Assembly (NCBI GenBank): GCA_015234115.1
Contig: JADFWP010000013.1
Location: 1 to 62,215, forward strand
Direction of reading: 5' to 3'
From: Magnetococcales bacterium
GTDB lineage: Bacteria > Pseudomonadota > Magnetococcia > Magnetococcales > Magnetaquicoccaceae
DNA: 62,215 bases
Shown here: in pieces, positions 45,929 through 54,834 of the stretch
How the letters are laid out: each line of letters starts with the position of its first letter
Numbering within the stretch: position 1 is the stretch's first letter
Notes under the pieces: generated by a model
The model's database searches: none
The model's input: only the letters and a program-made list of their open reading frames with translations
Told to the model about the DNA's origin: nothing
Position numbers and translations under genes: made by a program

Positions 45929-45967
45929 AAATTCCCAAGGGCTTCGCCCCTGGACCCCGTGAACAAA
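45929..45967 (-). repeat. Family B repeat, partial copy B4
   Basis: Fragment AAATTCCCAAGGGCTTCGCC followed by CCTGGACCCCGT, the inverse of part of B3. It lies about 25 bases past the stop of the minus-strand RND pump gene, the same polarity as the other copies. Confidence 0.8.
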
Positions 45968-45992
45968 AAACATTTCCCGAACCAGGCGCGGT

Positions 45993-48900
45993 TCAAACGT
46001 TCCGCCGCCGCCCGATAAAGATCAGATAAAGCAGCGGAATCAAAAACAAAGTCAAAACCGTCGAGAAGGCCAATCCCCAGACAATGGCCGTGGCCACCGG
46101 TCCCCACAGCAACGATTTCCCGCCCAATCCCATGGCCAGCGAAGCGAGTCCGGCAATGGTGGTGATCGAGGTGATCAGAATCGGCACCACCCGACGCCGG
46201 GCCGCGTAAATCATCGCATGCAACGTCCCCATCCCCGCCTTGCGACGTTCGTTGGCCGCGTCGATCAACACAATGGCCGAGTTGACCGCAATGCCCGACA
46301 AGGCAACCACCCCATAGAGCGTATACAGACTCAACGGATGCCCGGTGATCAACAATCCGCAGACCACGCCGACAAACGCCATGACCACCGTGGAGAGAAT
46401 CAACAATGGCTGGAAGTAACTCCGGAACTGCGTGCCCAGAATCAGATAGAGCAAACCGAATCCCATCAGAAACAACAGCAAAATGGCATCCACCGCCTCG
46501 TTGATGTCATCCAGAATGCCGGAAAAATCGAGATCCACCCCCGGAAAACGGGGCTGCACCTTGGCCCACTCCTGTTTCAGCCGATTGTTGGCCGTGACCA
46601 CATCCATGCGGGTACGGTCGAGTTCCGCCTCCACGGTGATGGCGCGACGAAAATTATAATGATGGATCGTATCCACCCCCTGACGGGTTTCGTGACGGGT
46701 GAGCGCGCCCAGAGTGGTCGCTCCCCCTGCGGGCAGGGCCACCGGCAGATTCAAAATCGCCTCCACGCCATCGGGATGAACCGGACGGGCCATGACCCGA
46801 ATCTTGACCGGCTCGCCTTTCTGCTGAAAGGTGGCGACCAGTTCGCCATCGGCCAACAATCGGGTAAGACGGGGTATCAACCCCACATCCAGACCGGCAC
46901 GACGCAAGGCGTCGGCCTCGGGACGCAACACCAGCTCCCGGCTGCCCATGGCGAAATTGTCACTGATGTCACTCACTTCCGGGATTGCGGCGAGCATCTC
47001 CCGGAGTTGCGCGGCTGCCGCGCGCACCTGCTCCAGATCATCCCCGCGCACCTTGACGCTGATGGGCCGGGTCACCGGCGGTCCACCCGACATCGGCTGA
47101 AAGGTGATGGCATCCGGTCCGGGCGTGGCCAGCACCGACTCACGCATCCCGGCGATGATCTCCGCCACCGAACGACGCTTCTGGCTGTCCGGCAACAGGC
47201 TGATCAGAATCTGACCAAAACGGTCGCCAAAAAAGGGTTCGGTATCGGTCATCATCTGCCCGGCATAGGGAACCACGGCCCGCACCTCTTCGGGTTTCAG
47301 TCCCTCCCGGACCCGTTTTTCCACCTCCAGGGTGGTGGTCATGGTGCGCTCCAGGGAGGATCCGGCTGGCATCTTGACGTTGACATAAAAGATCGGCATG
47401 GGATCCATGGCAAAAAAATCCACCTTCAACTGCCCCGAGGCCACCACACCGATGGCCAATCCCAACCCGAGCAGCACCCCCCCGATGGAGAGCTTCGGAC
47501 GCCGCAACACCGGCACCAGCAGACGCACATAGCCGATCCGAACCCGGTGCATCCATTGGCCACGCAACCGCTGCATGCGACCCGGCGCACGGTCGTTGTG
47601 CCACTTCATGGCCGCCACATGAGAGGGCAGCATCCAGAAAGCCTCGATCAAACTGATGACCAAAGCAATCGAAACCACCATCGGAATCACCCGCATGAAC
47701 TTGCCGAGAATGCCCGGCAACAGCATCAGGGGCAGAAAGGCCGCCATGGTGGTGAGGGAAGAGGAGGCGACCGGAATGGCCACCTCCCGCAGGCCGTCGA
47801 TGGCCGCATCCATGGCCCTGGCCCCCTGGGCAAGCCGCAAGGAGATGGCCTCGACCACCACCACGGCGTCATCCACCAGCATGCCCAGGGCGATCACCAC
47901 ACCGAGCAGCGCCATGACGTTCAGGGTGTGACCAAAGGCGTGCAACAGAATGAAGGTGCCTGCCAGGGCGAACGGCACTCCCAGGCTCACCAGCACGGAG
48001 ATGCGTAACCCCAGAAACAACCAGGTGGTGGCAAACACCATGCCCAATCCCATCAGGGCATTACTCTCCATGATGGAGAGCGCGTTTTGCACCATGGAGG
48101 TCTGATCATCGGCCAGCAGCGTCTGCACGCCGGTCTGGGCGCGCAGCGCCTGTCGGCTCTCCAGATAAGCCCGGATGCGACCGGTCAATTCCAGAGAGTT
48201 GACCCCCGGACGTTTGGTCACGGTGAGCATCACCGCCGGCTTGCCCTGATAGCGCACCGCACGATCGGCCTTTTTGCGTTCCCGGCTCACCTCGGCCACC
48301 CGGTTGAGTTGCACCTCCCCCTCTCGCCCGGCAATCGGCCAGGTGGCCAGTTCCGCCGGATCCGGGGTGGTCCCCTGATAGCGCAGCAGCCGGTTCCCTT
48401 CGCCCATGGCCACCGCACCGCCTGCCAGATCGCGAAAACGGGTGCGCAAGGTGTTGGCCACATGGGTGGGATCCATCCCCTGCATGGCCAGTTGCAGCGG
48501 ATCGAATCGGACCTGAATCTCCGGATCCCGCAACCCCAGAGCGATCACCGAATCGACCCCCTTGATCCCCTCCAGATCCTTCTGGACCCGCCGGGCCTGT
48601 TGACGCAGATTCTCGTCGTCGGCCTCACCCGTCACCACGGCCATGACCGTGGGCCAGCCGTTGGCGCTGGTGATCTCCAGGATCAGGGGATCTTCCCGTT
48701 CCTCGGGCAGTTCCCGCTCCTTGTTGTTGATTTCGCGCCTGAGATCGGCGATCCGCTTGTCAAAGGCGCGCTCTTCCAGGTCGTTGAAGCGGACCAGAAT
48801 GCTGGAGGTGGCATCGCTGCTGCTCGACATCACGAACCGGATATCCGGGATGTTCTGCAACGCCTCTTCCAGCGGATCGGTGACCAGTTTTTCCACATCT

Positions 48901-49064
48901 TCCGCCGAGGCGCCGGGCAGAATGGTGACAATGCTGATCCAGTTGAAATTCATGTCCGGATCCTGCTGCCGGGGCAGCAGGTCGTAAGCGAGCAGACCCA
49001 GCAGCAACACCAGGGAGAAAGAGAGATTGGCCAGAACGTGGTTGCCCAGAAAAGCACGAATCAT
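45993..49064 (-). CDS. RND-family efflux transporter
   Basis: 1023-residue inner-membrane pump with the usual twofold plan: 12 helices and two large periplasmic loops. Helix 4 holds the proton-relay pair in IALGMLVDDAVVVVEAISLR. Helix 10 reads GIAVNSAIVLIDAANE, lacking the Lys seen in AcrB. AAGAGGAAGCA precedes the ATG at 49064. The adaptor gene lies upstream on the same strand, 225 bases away, separated by a family A palindrome. No outer-membrane channel gene is near, so a TolC-like partner must be elsewhere. Substrate unknown. Confidence 0.95.
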   Translation of the reverse strand: MIRAFLGNHVLANLSFSLVLLLGLLAYDLLPRQQDPDMNFNWISIVTILPGASAEDVEKLVTDPLEEALQNIPDIRFVMSSSSDATSSILVRFNDLEERAFDKRIADLRREINNKERELPEEREDPLILEITSANGWPTVMAVVTGEADDENLRQQARRVQKDLEGIKGVDSVIALGLRDPEIQVRFDPLQLAMQGMDPTHVANTLRTRFRDLAGGAVAMGEGNRLLRYQGTTPDPAELATWPIAGREGEVQLNRVAEVSRERKKADRAVRYQGKPAVMLTVTKRPGVNSLELTGRIRAYLESRQALRAQTGVQTLLADDQTSMVQNALSIMESNALMGLGMVFATTWLFLGLRISVLVSLGVPFALAGTFILLHAFGHTLNVMALLGVVIALGMLVDDAVVVVEAISLRLAQGARAMDAAIDGLREVAIPVASSSLTTMAAFLPLMLLPGILGKFMRVIPMVVSIALVISLIEAFWMLPSHVAAMKWHNDRAPGRMQRLRGQWMHRVRIGYVRLLVPVLRRPKLSIGGVLLGLGLAIGVVASGQLKVDFFAMDPMPIFYVNVKMPAGSSLERTMTTTLEVEKRVREGLKPEEVRAVVPYAGQMMTDTEPFFGDRFGQILISLLPDSQKRRSVAEIIAGMRESVLATPGPDAITFQPMSGGPPVTRPISVKVRGDDLEQVRAAAAQLREMLAAIPEVSDISDNFAMGSRELVLRPEADALRRAGLDVGLIPRLTRLLADGELVATFQQKGEPVKIRVMARPVHPDGVEAILNLPVALPAGGATTLGALTRHETRQGVDTIHHYNFRRAITVEAELDRTRMDVVTANNRLKQEWAKVQPRFPGVDLDFSGILDDINEAVDAILLLFLMGFGLLYLILGTQFRSYFQPLLILSTVVMAFVGVVCGLLITGHPLSLYTLYGVVALSGIAVNSAIVLIDAANERRKAGMGTLHAMIYAARRRVVPILITSITTIAGLASLAMGLGGKSLLWGPVATAIVWGLAFSTVLTLFLIPLLYLIFIGRRRNV

Positions 49065-49112
49065 TGCTTCCTCTTTACAAAGATTGCCAACAGGCGGTCC
49101 CGTCAGGACGCC

Positions 49113-49261
49113 CACTTTTAAAAAAAAAGAGGGGGCCTGGGGGATTCCTCCCCCAGGGTTTTGACTTTGATTTTAAACAAAAAAATTTTTAAAAATGTTT
49201 TGCTTTTAAAATCAAGACCCTGGGGGATGAATCCCCCAGACCCCCTCTTTTTTTCAATAAT
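49113..49261. repeat. Family A element A4, full-length palindrome
   Basis: About 148 bases. Left arm ACTTTT...GAGGGGGCCTGGGGG with the inner hairpin core, then GTTTTGACTTTGATTTTAAA; an AT-rich centre; right arm the near inverse, with GAATCCCCCAGACCCCCTC and a T-run before CAATAA. Each arm contains its own short hairpin. It sits between the two genes of the RND pump. Confidence 0.9.
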
Positions 49262-49289
49262 TTCCCATGGCGGCGGTCTGCCGACAGGA

Positions 49290-50300
49290 TCACGGCGCCG
49301 GGAGCGGCTTGACCGGCGTCTGATCGGCCAACCCTTCGCGACCGGAAATCACCACCTCGCCGACAGGAAACGGGTCAAGCAGTACCGGATGACCTTCCAA
49401 CGCCTCGGCGAGCGGATGAAAACGGGCCTGATCGTTTTGCACCAGAAACAATCCCGGCTTGTTGTCACGCCATGTGACCATCCAGGGAGGCAGATGAGGC
49501 CGGGGATCGGACCAGATCAGCCGTCCAGCCGCGCCGGGCACCGGTTTGGCGGCGGTGAAGACAAAACGCGCCTCCTGGCTGCGGGTGGCGGGATCGGCCA
49601 CCGGCACAATGACCCGTGGCTGAACCGGAAAACGCCCCTTTTCATGCAAAAATTCCCAGGAAAGCGCCCGTGTCACACTCTCCACCCGACTGGTGGGCAG
49701 GGTGACCACCAGTTCGACGGCCTCCAGATCCACCAGTTGCACCAGCGGCGTGCCCGGCGTGGCATTCACGCCGATGCGGGCGGGACGCTGCACCACCACC
49801 CCGGCAAACGGAGCACGCACCAGGGATTTTTCGGATTGAATCCGCGCCTCCTCCAAAGAGACCTCCATGGCCCGGATCTGGGCAGCCAACGCCTTGACTT
49901 CGCTATCGCTCTGCTCCACCCGCTCATCGGACGCCTGTTTCTGCTGTTGCAGATTGGTGGCCCGCTGCGCCCGCTTCCGGGCCGCCTCCAGCCGGGCGCG
50001 CAACCCCTCCAGCTCGGCGGCGGCGCGCCGCTCGGCCAACCGGTAAATCCAGGGATCGAGCCGGATCAGCAACTCCCCCTGCCGGACCGTCTCCCCCACC
50101 TGAACGGCAAGTTCCACAATGGTCGCCGTCACCTGGGCGGTGATCAGACCGTCGTTGAGGCTGCGCACCTCCGCCGGCGCCTCCTCGCGCGGATGGATCA
50201 CCACCTGATCCAAAGGCCGGACCGTCACCGGCATCGGCTCCCCGGCCCAAAGCCTGGAGGCGGAACACAACAACAGCAGCATGGAAACAAGGATCTTCAA
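49290..50300 (-). CDS. RND efflux periplasmic adaptor (membrane fusion protein)
   Basis: About 336 residues. Signal peptide KILVSMLLLLCSASRLWAGE supports a start at TTG 50300 with GGGAAAA upstream, or at ATG 50282. Domains: lipoyl half-motifs (VVELAVQVGETVRQGELLIRL-like run and RAPFAGVVVQRPARIGVNAT), an alpha-hairpin coiled coil (about 95-155), a beta-barrel, and a membrane-proximal end (NDQARFHPLAEALEGHPVLL). It links the pump to an outer-membrane channel. Confidence 0.92.
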   Translation of the reverse strand: MKILVSMLLLLCSASRLWAGEPMPVTVRPLDQVVIHPREEAPAEVRSLNDGLITAQVTATIVELAVQVGETVRQGELLIRLDPWIYRLAERRAAAELEGLRARLEAARKRAQRATNLQQQKQASDERVEQSDSEVKALAAQIRAMEVSLEEARIQSEKSLVRAPFAGVVVQRPARIGVNATPGTPLVQLVDLEAVELVVTLPTSRVESVTRALSWEFLHEKGRFPVQPRVIVPVADPATRSQEARFVFTAAKPVPGAAGRLIWSDPRPHLPPWMVTWRDNKPGLFLVQNDQARFHPLAEALEGHPVLLDPFPVGEVVISGREGLADQTPVKPLPAP

Positions 50301-50479
50301 GGAAATTTTCCCTTCATGGCCTGTGGTTGTCCAACAATGGAGAGGGCAGTTTATGGAAAGGTGTGACATCCGGCAATGTCTGGCAGATGATTGGCTTTGG
50401 TTAACCGTTGCATTTTTTGCGAGGTTATGCCATTAAGAAGTGGTGTTTGTTCACGTTCCAAAGCAAAGGGTGGCTCGAC

Positions 50480-50971
50480 ATGAATCTCGCTCTGCTGTTG
50501 GCCAAGACAAAATTGTTCGAAGGGGTGGATCCGGCTGCCCTGGAGCAGATCGCCGCGTTCACCGAACGGGACATCTTCGAACCCAAACCCGGCGTGGATA
50601 CCCTGATCTTCTCCGAAGACGACCTGACCGGCCCGGACCTTTATCTGATCCTGTCGGGAGAGGTGACCCTCAACAAGGAATTGAACTTCAAAGGGGTCGC
50701 CTTCTACAAAAAGATCGACGCGCTGGAAGACGAGGTGTATGGCGAGATCGCCTGGCTGCTGAAACAAAAACACTTAAGCGACATCCACGCCAACTCCCGG
50801 GTGGTTCTGTTGCGGATCGACGGCAACAAACTGGAACAGTTCCTGGATCAAAACCCGGAAATCGCCGCCATGGTCTGGAAACGCATCTCCGTGACCATTG
50901 CCCGACGTTTGACCTGGACCTTTTTGAAATACCGCTCCACGACCCAATGGGACAACGTTTTCAAATTCTGA
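50480..50971 (+). CDS. Cyclic nucleotide-binding domain protein
   Basis: 163 residues from the ATG at 50480. One CRP-type fold (about 8-125) with LFEGVDPAALEQIAAFTER and the phosphate-cassette region VYGEIAWLLKQKHLSDIHA. The cassette has Gly-Glu but lacks the usual Arg, so ligand binding may be lost or changed. No helix-turn-helix; the C-terminus is a basic helix (ARRLTWTFLKYR). It is followed after 23 bases by a protein with two such domains. Confidence 0.88.
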   Translation: MNLALLLAKTKLFEGVDPAALEQIAAFTERDIFEPKPGVDTLIFSEDDLTGPDLYLILSGEVTLNKELNFKGVAFYKKIDALEDEVYGEIAWLLKQKHLSDIHANSRVVLLRIDGNKLEQFLDQNPEIAAMVWKRISVTIARRLTWTFLKYRSTTQWDNVFKF

Positions 50972-50994
50972 TGGTTTTCCAAGGATGGTGAACG

Positions 50995-51930
50995 ATGAGC
51001 AACTGTCAACTGATTCTGGAAGCGTTGCACTTTCATTGGGAATTCACCGATGAAGAACGGGCGATCCTCTGTTCGGATCGCATGGGAATCAAATCCATCG
51101 ATACCGGGGACGTTCTGATCGCAGAAGGGGCGACCGATCGGGATATGTGGTTGATTCTACAAGGAAAATATAACGTCATCAAGCGCATGCAGCCCAAATT
51201 GCCCCTCGGCGAACTGGGTTCGGGCAGCTTCTGCGGAGAGATTGCCTGGTTCACGGGTCAGGCCCGCACGGCCAGCATCATCGCCTCGGAACCCGGCCTG
51301 GCCATGCGGTTGAGCCATGACGAAAGCGGCAGCTATCCGCCGGCGTTGCTGCTCAAGATCTACCACAACGTGCTGGCCGATGTGATCAACCGCAAAGAGA
51401 CCCTGCACGAAACCCTCTTCAAGCTGGCCAGCCTGGAACGTGCCCAGTTCGGCGGCGGCCATTCCATCAGTCCGGTGGGGTTCTTGCGGGGCTTCTCCTT
51501 TTTCGAAGGTCTCACCACCGAAGAACAACACATCCTGCGCAGCATGAAACCCGGTCGGGAAACCATCCGACCCGGTGGACTCATCTTCCGCGAAGGGGCG
51601 CACTACGACAACCTGTTCATTCTGCTCAAAGGCAGCGTCATGGTCACCTTGCAACGGGATCCCTCGCTGGTGCTGGTCAATCTGGGATCGGAACGACTGC
51701 TGGGACTGGACAGCCTGTTCAAACAAGGGATCCACTCGGCCAATCATGTGGCCGTGGAGTCGTGCGAGGGATTGCGCATCTCCCTGGCCGAATTCCATGC
51801 CCTGGATCCGGCCTTCCAACTCAAACTCTACTGGCGCATGGCGGTCACGCTGATCAACCGGCTGGCTCCGATCAATGTGGCCCGGATCAAACTGGAACAC
51901 ATGGAAGGCAAAATGTGGTTCGGAGGATGA
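50995..51930 (+). CDS. Dual cyclic nucleotide-binding domain protein
   Basis: 311 residues with two CRP-type folds and no DNA-binding domain. The first (about 15-135) has FCGEIAWFTGQARTASIIAS, with Gly-Glu and Arg kept. The second (about 165-290) begins FLRGFSFFEGLTTEEQHIL; its cassette (LLGLDSLFKQGIHSANHVA) is degenerate. The two halves could act as one sensing and one structural domain. Translationally coupled (ATGA overlap) to a lipoprotein with a lysozyme-like fold, which is an unusual pairing. Confidence 0.9.
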   Translation: MSNCQLILEALHFHWEFTDEERAILCSDRMGIKSIDTGDVLIAEGATDRDMWLILQGKYNVIKRMQPKLPLGELGSGSFCGEIAWFTGQARTASIIASEPGLAMRLSHDESGSYPPALLLKIYHNVLADVINRKETLHETLFKLASLERAQFGGGHSISPVGFLRGFSFFEGLTTEEQHILRSMKPGRETIRPGGLIFREGAHYDNLFILLKGSVMVTLQRDPSLVLVNLGSERLLGLDSLFKQGIHSANHVAVESCEGLRISLAEFHALDPAFQLKLYWRMAVTLINRLAPINVARIKLEHMEGKMWFGG

Positions 51931-52568
51931 GAGGTGGTCGGCCCTGGTCCATTGCGCCTCGTTTCTGGTGGATGCTGGGTGGCATGATGCTCGTTGCCGG
52001 CTGCGCCTCCCGACCCTCCCCGGTCCAGCGCACCGACGATGCCTGTGCCATTTTCGCGCAGCAGGGAGGCTGGTATGACGAAACCCGCAAGGTCTGGAAA
52101 AAATGGGGCGTGCCCGTCTCCGTGCAACTGGCGATCATCCATCAGGAGTCCCGGTTCAAACACGATGCCGAACCACCCCGTTCGCGGCTGTTCTGGTTCA
52201 TTCCCGGACCCCGCCCCTCCAGCGCCTTCGGCTATGCCCAGGCCCTGGACGAAACCTGGGAGAGCTACAAGAAAAATACCGGCGCCTGGCGGGCCGATCG
52301 GGATGATTTTGGCGATGCCGTGGATTTCATCGGCTGGTATGTGGACTTGAGCGCCCGCAAATGCGGCATCCCCAAAAACGATGCCCGATTGCAGTATCTG
52401 GCCTATCATGAAGGGCAGAAAGGTTACAACCAAAAAACTTATCTAAAGAAGAAATGGCTGCTGGATGTGGCGGATCGGGTCGCCAGCAATGCGGAACGCT
52501 ATCGGGAACAACTGACCCGATGTCGTCGGGAAGAGGAGTCGGGAGGATGGCGGGTCTGGCCCTTCTGA
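51927..52568 (+). CDS. Lipoprotein with lysozyme-like (SLT) domain
   Basis: 213-residue lipoprotein. Signal peptide FWWMLGGMMLVAGC with the lipobox Cys at about 25. The mature part has the lysozyme-like SLT pattern: VSVQLAIIHQESRFKHDAEP (catalytic Glu), SAFGYAQALDETWESY, and YLAYHEGQKGYNQKTY, similar to exported transglycosylases. It probably cleaves peptidoglycan at the outer membrane. The ATG overlaps the upstream stop by four bases. Confidence 0.9.
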   Translation: MRGGRPWSIAPRFWWMLGGMMLVAGCASRPSPVQRTDDACAIFAQQGGWYDETRKVWKKWGVPVSVQLAIIHQESRFKHDAEPPRSRLFWFIPGPRPSSAFGYAQALDETWESYKKNTGAWRADRDDFGDAVDFIGWYVDLSARKCGIPKNDARLQYLAYHEGQKGYNQKTYLKKKWLLDVADRVASNAERYREQLTRCRREEESGGWRVWPF

Positions 52569-52820
52569 ACAGAAACGCTCCCCCCAAAAAAAACGGATCG
52601 GCGGGATTGCGGTCCCAGAGGGGGAGAGACCAGAAAACCCTGCCGACCCGCGACCACATCGGGAGACAAAGCCGCCTGATGTGATCTGGCCAAGAAATGA
52701 ATGAAATGCAATTTGCAAATTGTATTCACGATCGAACTAGCTTATATTGGAACGTGAAGCCACTGCAAATTTTCTTTCAGAACCCGTGGTATTCATAGAA
52801 AGACGAAAGGGGATAGCCCC
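52569..52820. other. Intergenic region before the LysR gene
   Basis: About 250 bases. 52585-52650 can form an imperfect nested hairpin (GGATCGGCGGG with CCCTGCCGACC, and GGTC with GACC inside), a weak terminator candidate for the lipoprotein operon. A 14-base palindrome lies further on and is listed separately. Confidence 0.45.
52709..52722. promoter_or_regulatory. Palindromic operator candidate
   Basis: CAATTTGCAAATTG, a perfect 14-base palindrome about 100 bases before the LysR gene. It fits the T-N11-A style of LysR sites loosely. A half-site TGCAAATT recurs near 52769. Autoregulation is a reasonable guess. Confidence 0.45.
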
Positions 52821-53741
52821 ATGCACGATCTGGTTCGGTTTGATTTGAATCTTCTGGTTGCCTTCGACGTTCTGATGACCGAACGGGGTGTGACCCGCGC
52901 CGGAAGGCGTCTGGGCATCACCCAGGCGGCCATGAGCAACACGTTGCGACGCTTGCGCGATATTTTCGACGATCCGCTGTTCGTCAAGATCGGTCTGCGC
53001 ATGGAGCCTACGGCCAGGGCGTTGGAATTGGCCGGCCCGGTGGAACGGGCGTTGCGGGAGGTGCGGCAGGCGCTCAACCAGGAGCGTTTCGATCCCACCC
53101 ATGCCCAACATCTGTTCCGCATCGGGATGGTGGATTACGCCTCGGTGCTGCTGTTGGCACCGCTGGTGGAACTGTTGCGTCAAAAGGCGCCCGGCGTTGC
53201 CCTGGAACTGGTGGACATCGGCGGCGAGGACGAACGGACCGTGCTGGAAAGCGGCGCGGCGGATCTGGTCTTCAGCCGTTTCCAGTGGGTGCCGCCCAAT
53301 ATTCTTTTGCATCGTGTGTTTCAAATGCAGTTCGTCTGCATTTTCCGCCGCGATCATCCTCTGGTTCCGGATGGCAAATTGACCCTGGATGCCTTTTTGG
53401 CCGCGGATCATGTCCATTTCTACCCACGGGGCATGACCAGCACGGTGGTGGATGAGGCCCTGGCCAACATGGGGCGTTCCCGCTCGATCAAGGCGCGTCT
53501 CTACTCGCTGGGGGTGATCCCTTTCATGGTCGCCCAAAGCGATGTCATGGCCGTGTTGCCGGACCGGGTGGCACGGGAGTTGGCCAAACCGCTCGCCCTG
53601 GGCTTCGCCCCGGTGCCGGTGAGCACGCCGCCGTTGCGCATGGCCATCGCCTGGCATCCGCGCACGGAAAAAAGCCCGCCCAACATCTGGTTGCGGGAGC
53701 AGGTGAAAACGATCCTGGCGGATCTCAACCCGGAGCCGTAA
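52821..53741 (+). CDS. LysR-family transcriptional regulator
   Basis: 306-residue regulator. The N-terminal helix-turn-helix LLVAFDVLMTERGVTRAGRR..TQAAMSNTLRRLRDIFDDPLF is of the NodD/NahR branch, in which the start FDLNLL is typical. The C-terminal periplasmic-binding-like effector domain follows (from about 95). AAAGGGG lies before the ATG. Its target and inducer are unknown; the genes on both sides are not obvious targets. Confidence 0.95.
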   Translation: MHDLVRFDLNLLVAFDVLMTERGVTRAGRRLGITQAAMSNTLRRLRDIFDDPLFVKIGLRMEPTARALELAGPVERALREVRQALNQERFDPTHAQHLFRIGMVDYASVLLLAPLVELLRQKAPGVALELVDIGGEDERTVLESGAADLVFSRFQWVPPNILLHRVFQMQFVCIFRRDHPLVPDGKLTLDAFLAADHVHFYPRGMTSTVVDEALANMGRSRSIKARLYSLGVIPFMVAQSDVMAVLPDRVARELAKPLALGFAPVPVSTPPLRMAIAWHPRTEKSPPNIWLREQVKTILADLNPEP

Positions 53742-53758
53742 ACCCCGGCCCACCCCTG

Positions 53759-53789
53759 GGATCCGGGAGCGATCATCGCTCCCGGATCC
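53759..53789 (+). terminator. Hairpin after the LysR gene
   Basis: Perfect 14-base arms GGATCCGGGAGCGA and its inverse around TCA, about 18 bases past the LysR stop. No T-run follows directly, but the family A element 12 bases further adds one. Likely transcription end. Confidence 0.65.
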
Positions 53790-53800
53790 TGGTGATCGCA

Positions 53801-53943
53801 CACTTTTGAAAAAAAAGAGAGGGTCTGGGGGATTCTTCCCCCAGGGTTTTGACTTTAAAAGCAAGAATTTTTTAAAAATTTTTTGTTTAAAGTCAAAACC
53901 CTGAGGGAAGAATCCCCCAGACTCTCTCTTTTTTTTCAATAAT
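53801..53943. repeat. Family A element A5, full-length palindrome
   Basis: Begins CACTTTTGAA, has CTGGGGGATTCTTCCCCCAG, GTTTTGACTTTAAA, an AT-rich centre, then AAAGTCAAAACCCTGAGGG and a T-run before CAATAAT. Lies between the convergent LysR and rsmI genes and may end both transcripts. Confidence 0.9.
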
Positions 53944-53973
53944 ATCGCCATAAATGCTTCGTGCCCAGGATCT

Positions 53974-54819
53974 TCACTCCCGGCGGCGCTTCAGGGCCAA
54001 GGCATACAACTCCGAAGCGGCACGCCCGCTTTTGCCTGCCACCAGACGACTCGCATCCCGCAATCCCAACCCCGATTCCAGAGCCGCATCCAGCAACACC
54101 TCCACCTCGGCGGACGACGGCGGCACGAAAACCGCCCCCTCGATCACCACCACAATCTCCCCGCGCACCACCTCGTTGGCAAAACGGTCGGCCAGAGCGC
54201 GAATGGTGTCCCGATAAAGGGTTTCGTGCAGTTTGGTCAACTCCCGCGCCACCACGCCGCCACGCTCCCCGGCCCCGACCCGCACCAGATCGGCCAGAGT
54301 CGCGGCCAGACGCTGGGGCGATTCGAAAAACAACACCGTGCGCTCCTCGCGCACCATGGCCTCCAGACGACGCTGCCGCTCCACCCCCTTGCGGGGCAGA
54401 AATCCCTCGAAGACAAACCGCTCGCCAGGATAACCGCTCGCCGACAAGGCCGTGGTCACCGCCGACGCACCCGGCAAAGCCTCCACCACCGCATGCCCGA
54501 CCGCCTCCCGCACCAACGCCGCCCCCGGATCGCTGATCCCCGGCGTCCCGGCATCCGAAACCAGCGCGAAACGGGCACCGTTGCGCAACGCCTCCACCAA
54601 CCCCGGGATCAAACGGGGACCATTGTGTTCATCGAAGTGGACCACCGGACTTTTGATGGCAAAATGGTCACACAAAATCCGGGTGCGCCGGGTGTCTTCG
54701 GCCAGAATCCGCTCCACCTCCCCCAGAATGCGCACCGCGCGCCAGGTCATATCTTCCAGGTTGCCGATGGGTGTGGGAACGATGTATAATCGGCCAACCA
54801 AAGCCGTGTGCTCTTTCAT
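53974..54819 (-). CDS. rsmI: 16S rRNA (cytidine-1402 2'-O)-methyltransferase
   Basis: 281-residue SAM-dependent rRNA methyltransferase of the tetrapyrrole-methylase fold. Start LYIVPTPIGNLEDMTWRAV, AEDTRRTRILCDHF, FDEHNGP, LVSDAGTPGISDPG, GASAVTTALSASGYP, FEGFLPRKGVERQRRL and REL..KLHET are all diagnostic. It diverges from the LpoA-like gene, 15 bases between starts, the same pairing as in E. coli. Confidence 0.97.
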   Translation of the reverse strand: MKEHTALVGRLYIVPTPIGNLEDMTWRAVRILGEVERILAEDTRRTRILCDHFAIKSPVVHFDEHNGPRLIPGLVEALRNGARFALVSDAGTPGISDPGAALVREAVGHAVVEALPGASAVTTALSASGYPGERFVFEGFLPRKGVERQRRLEAMVREERTVLFFESPQRLAATLADLVRVGAGERGGVVARELTKLHETLYRDTIRALADRFANEVVRGEIVVVIEGAVFVPPSSAEVEVLLDAALESGLGLRDASRLVAGKSGRAASELYALALKRRRE

Positions 54820-54834
54820 GGACCCTGATCCTCA

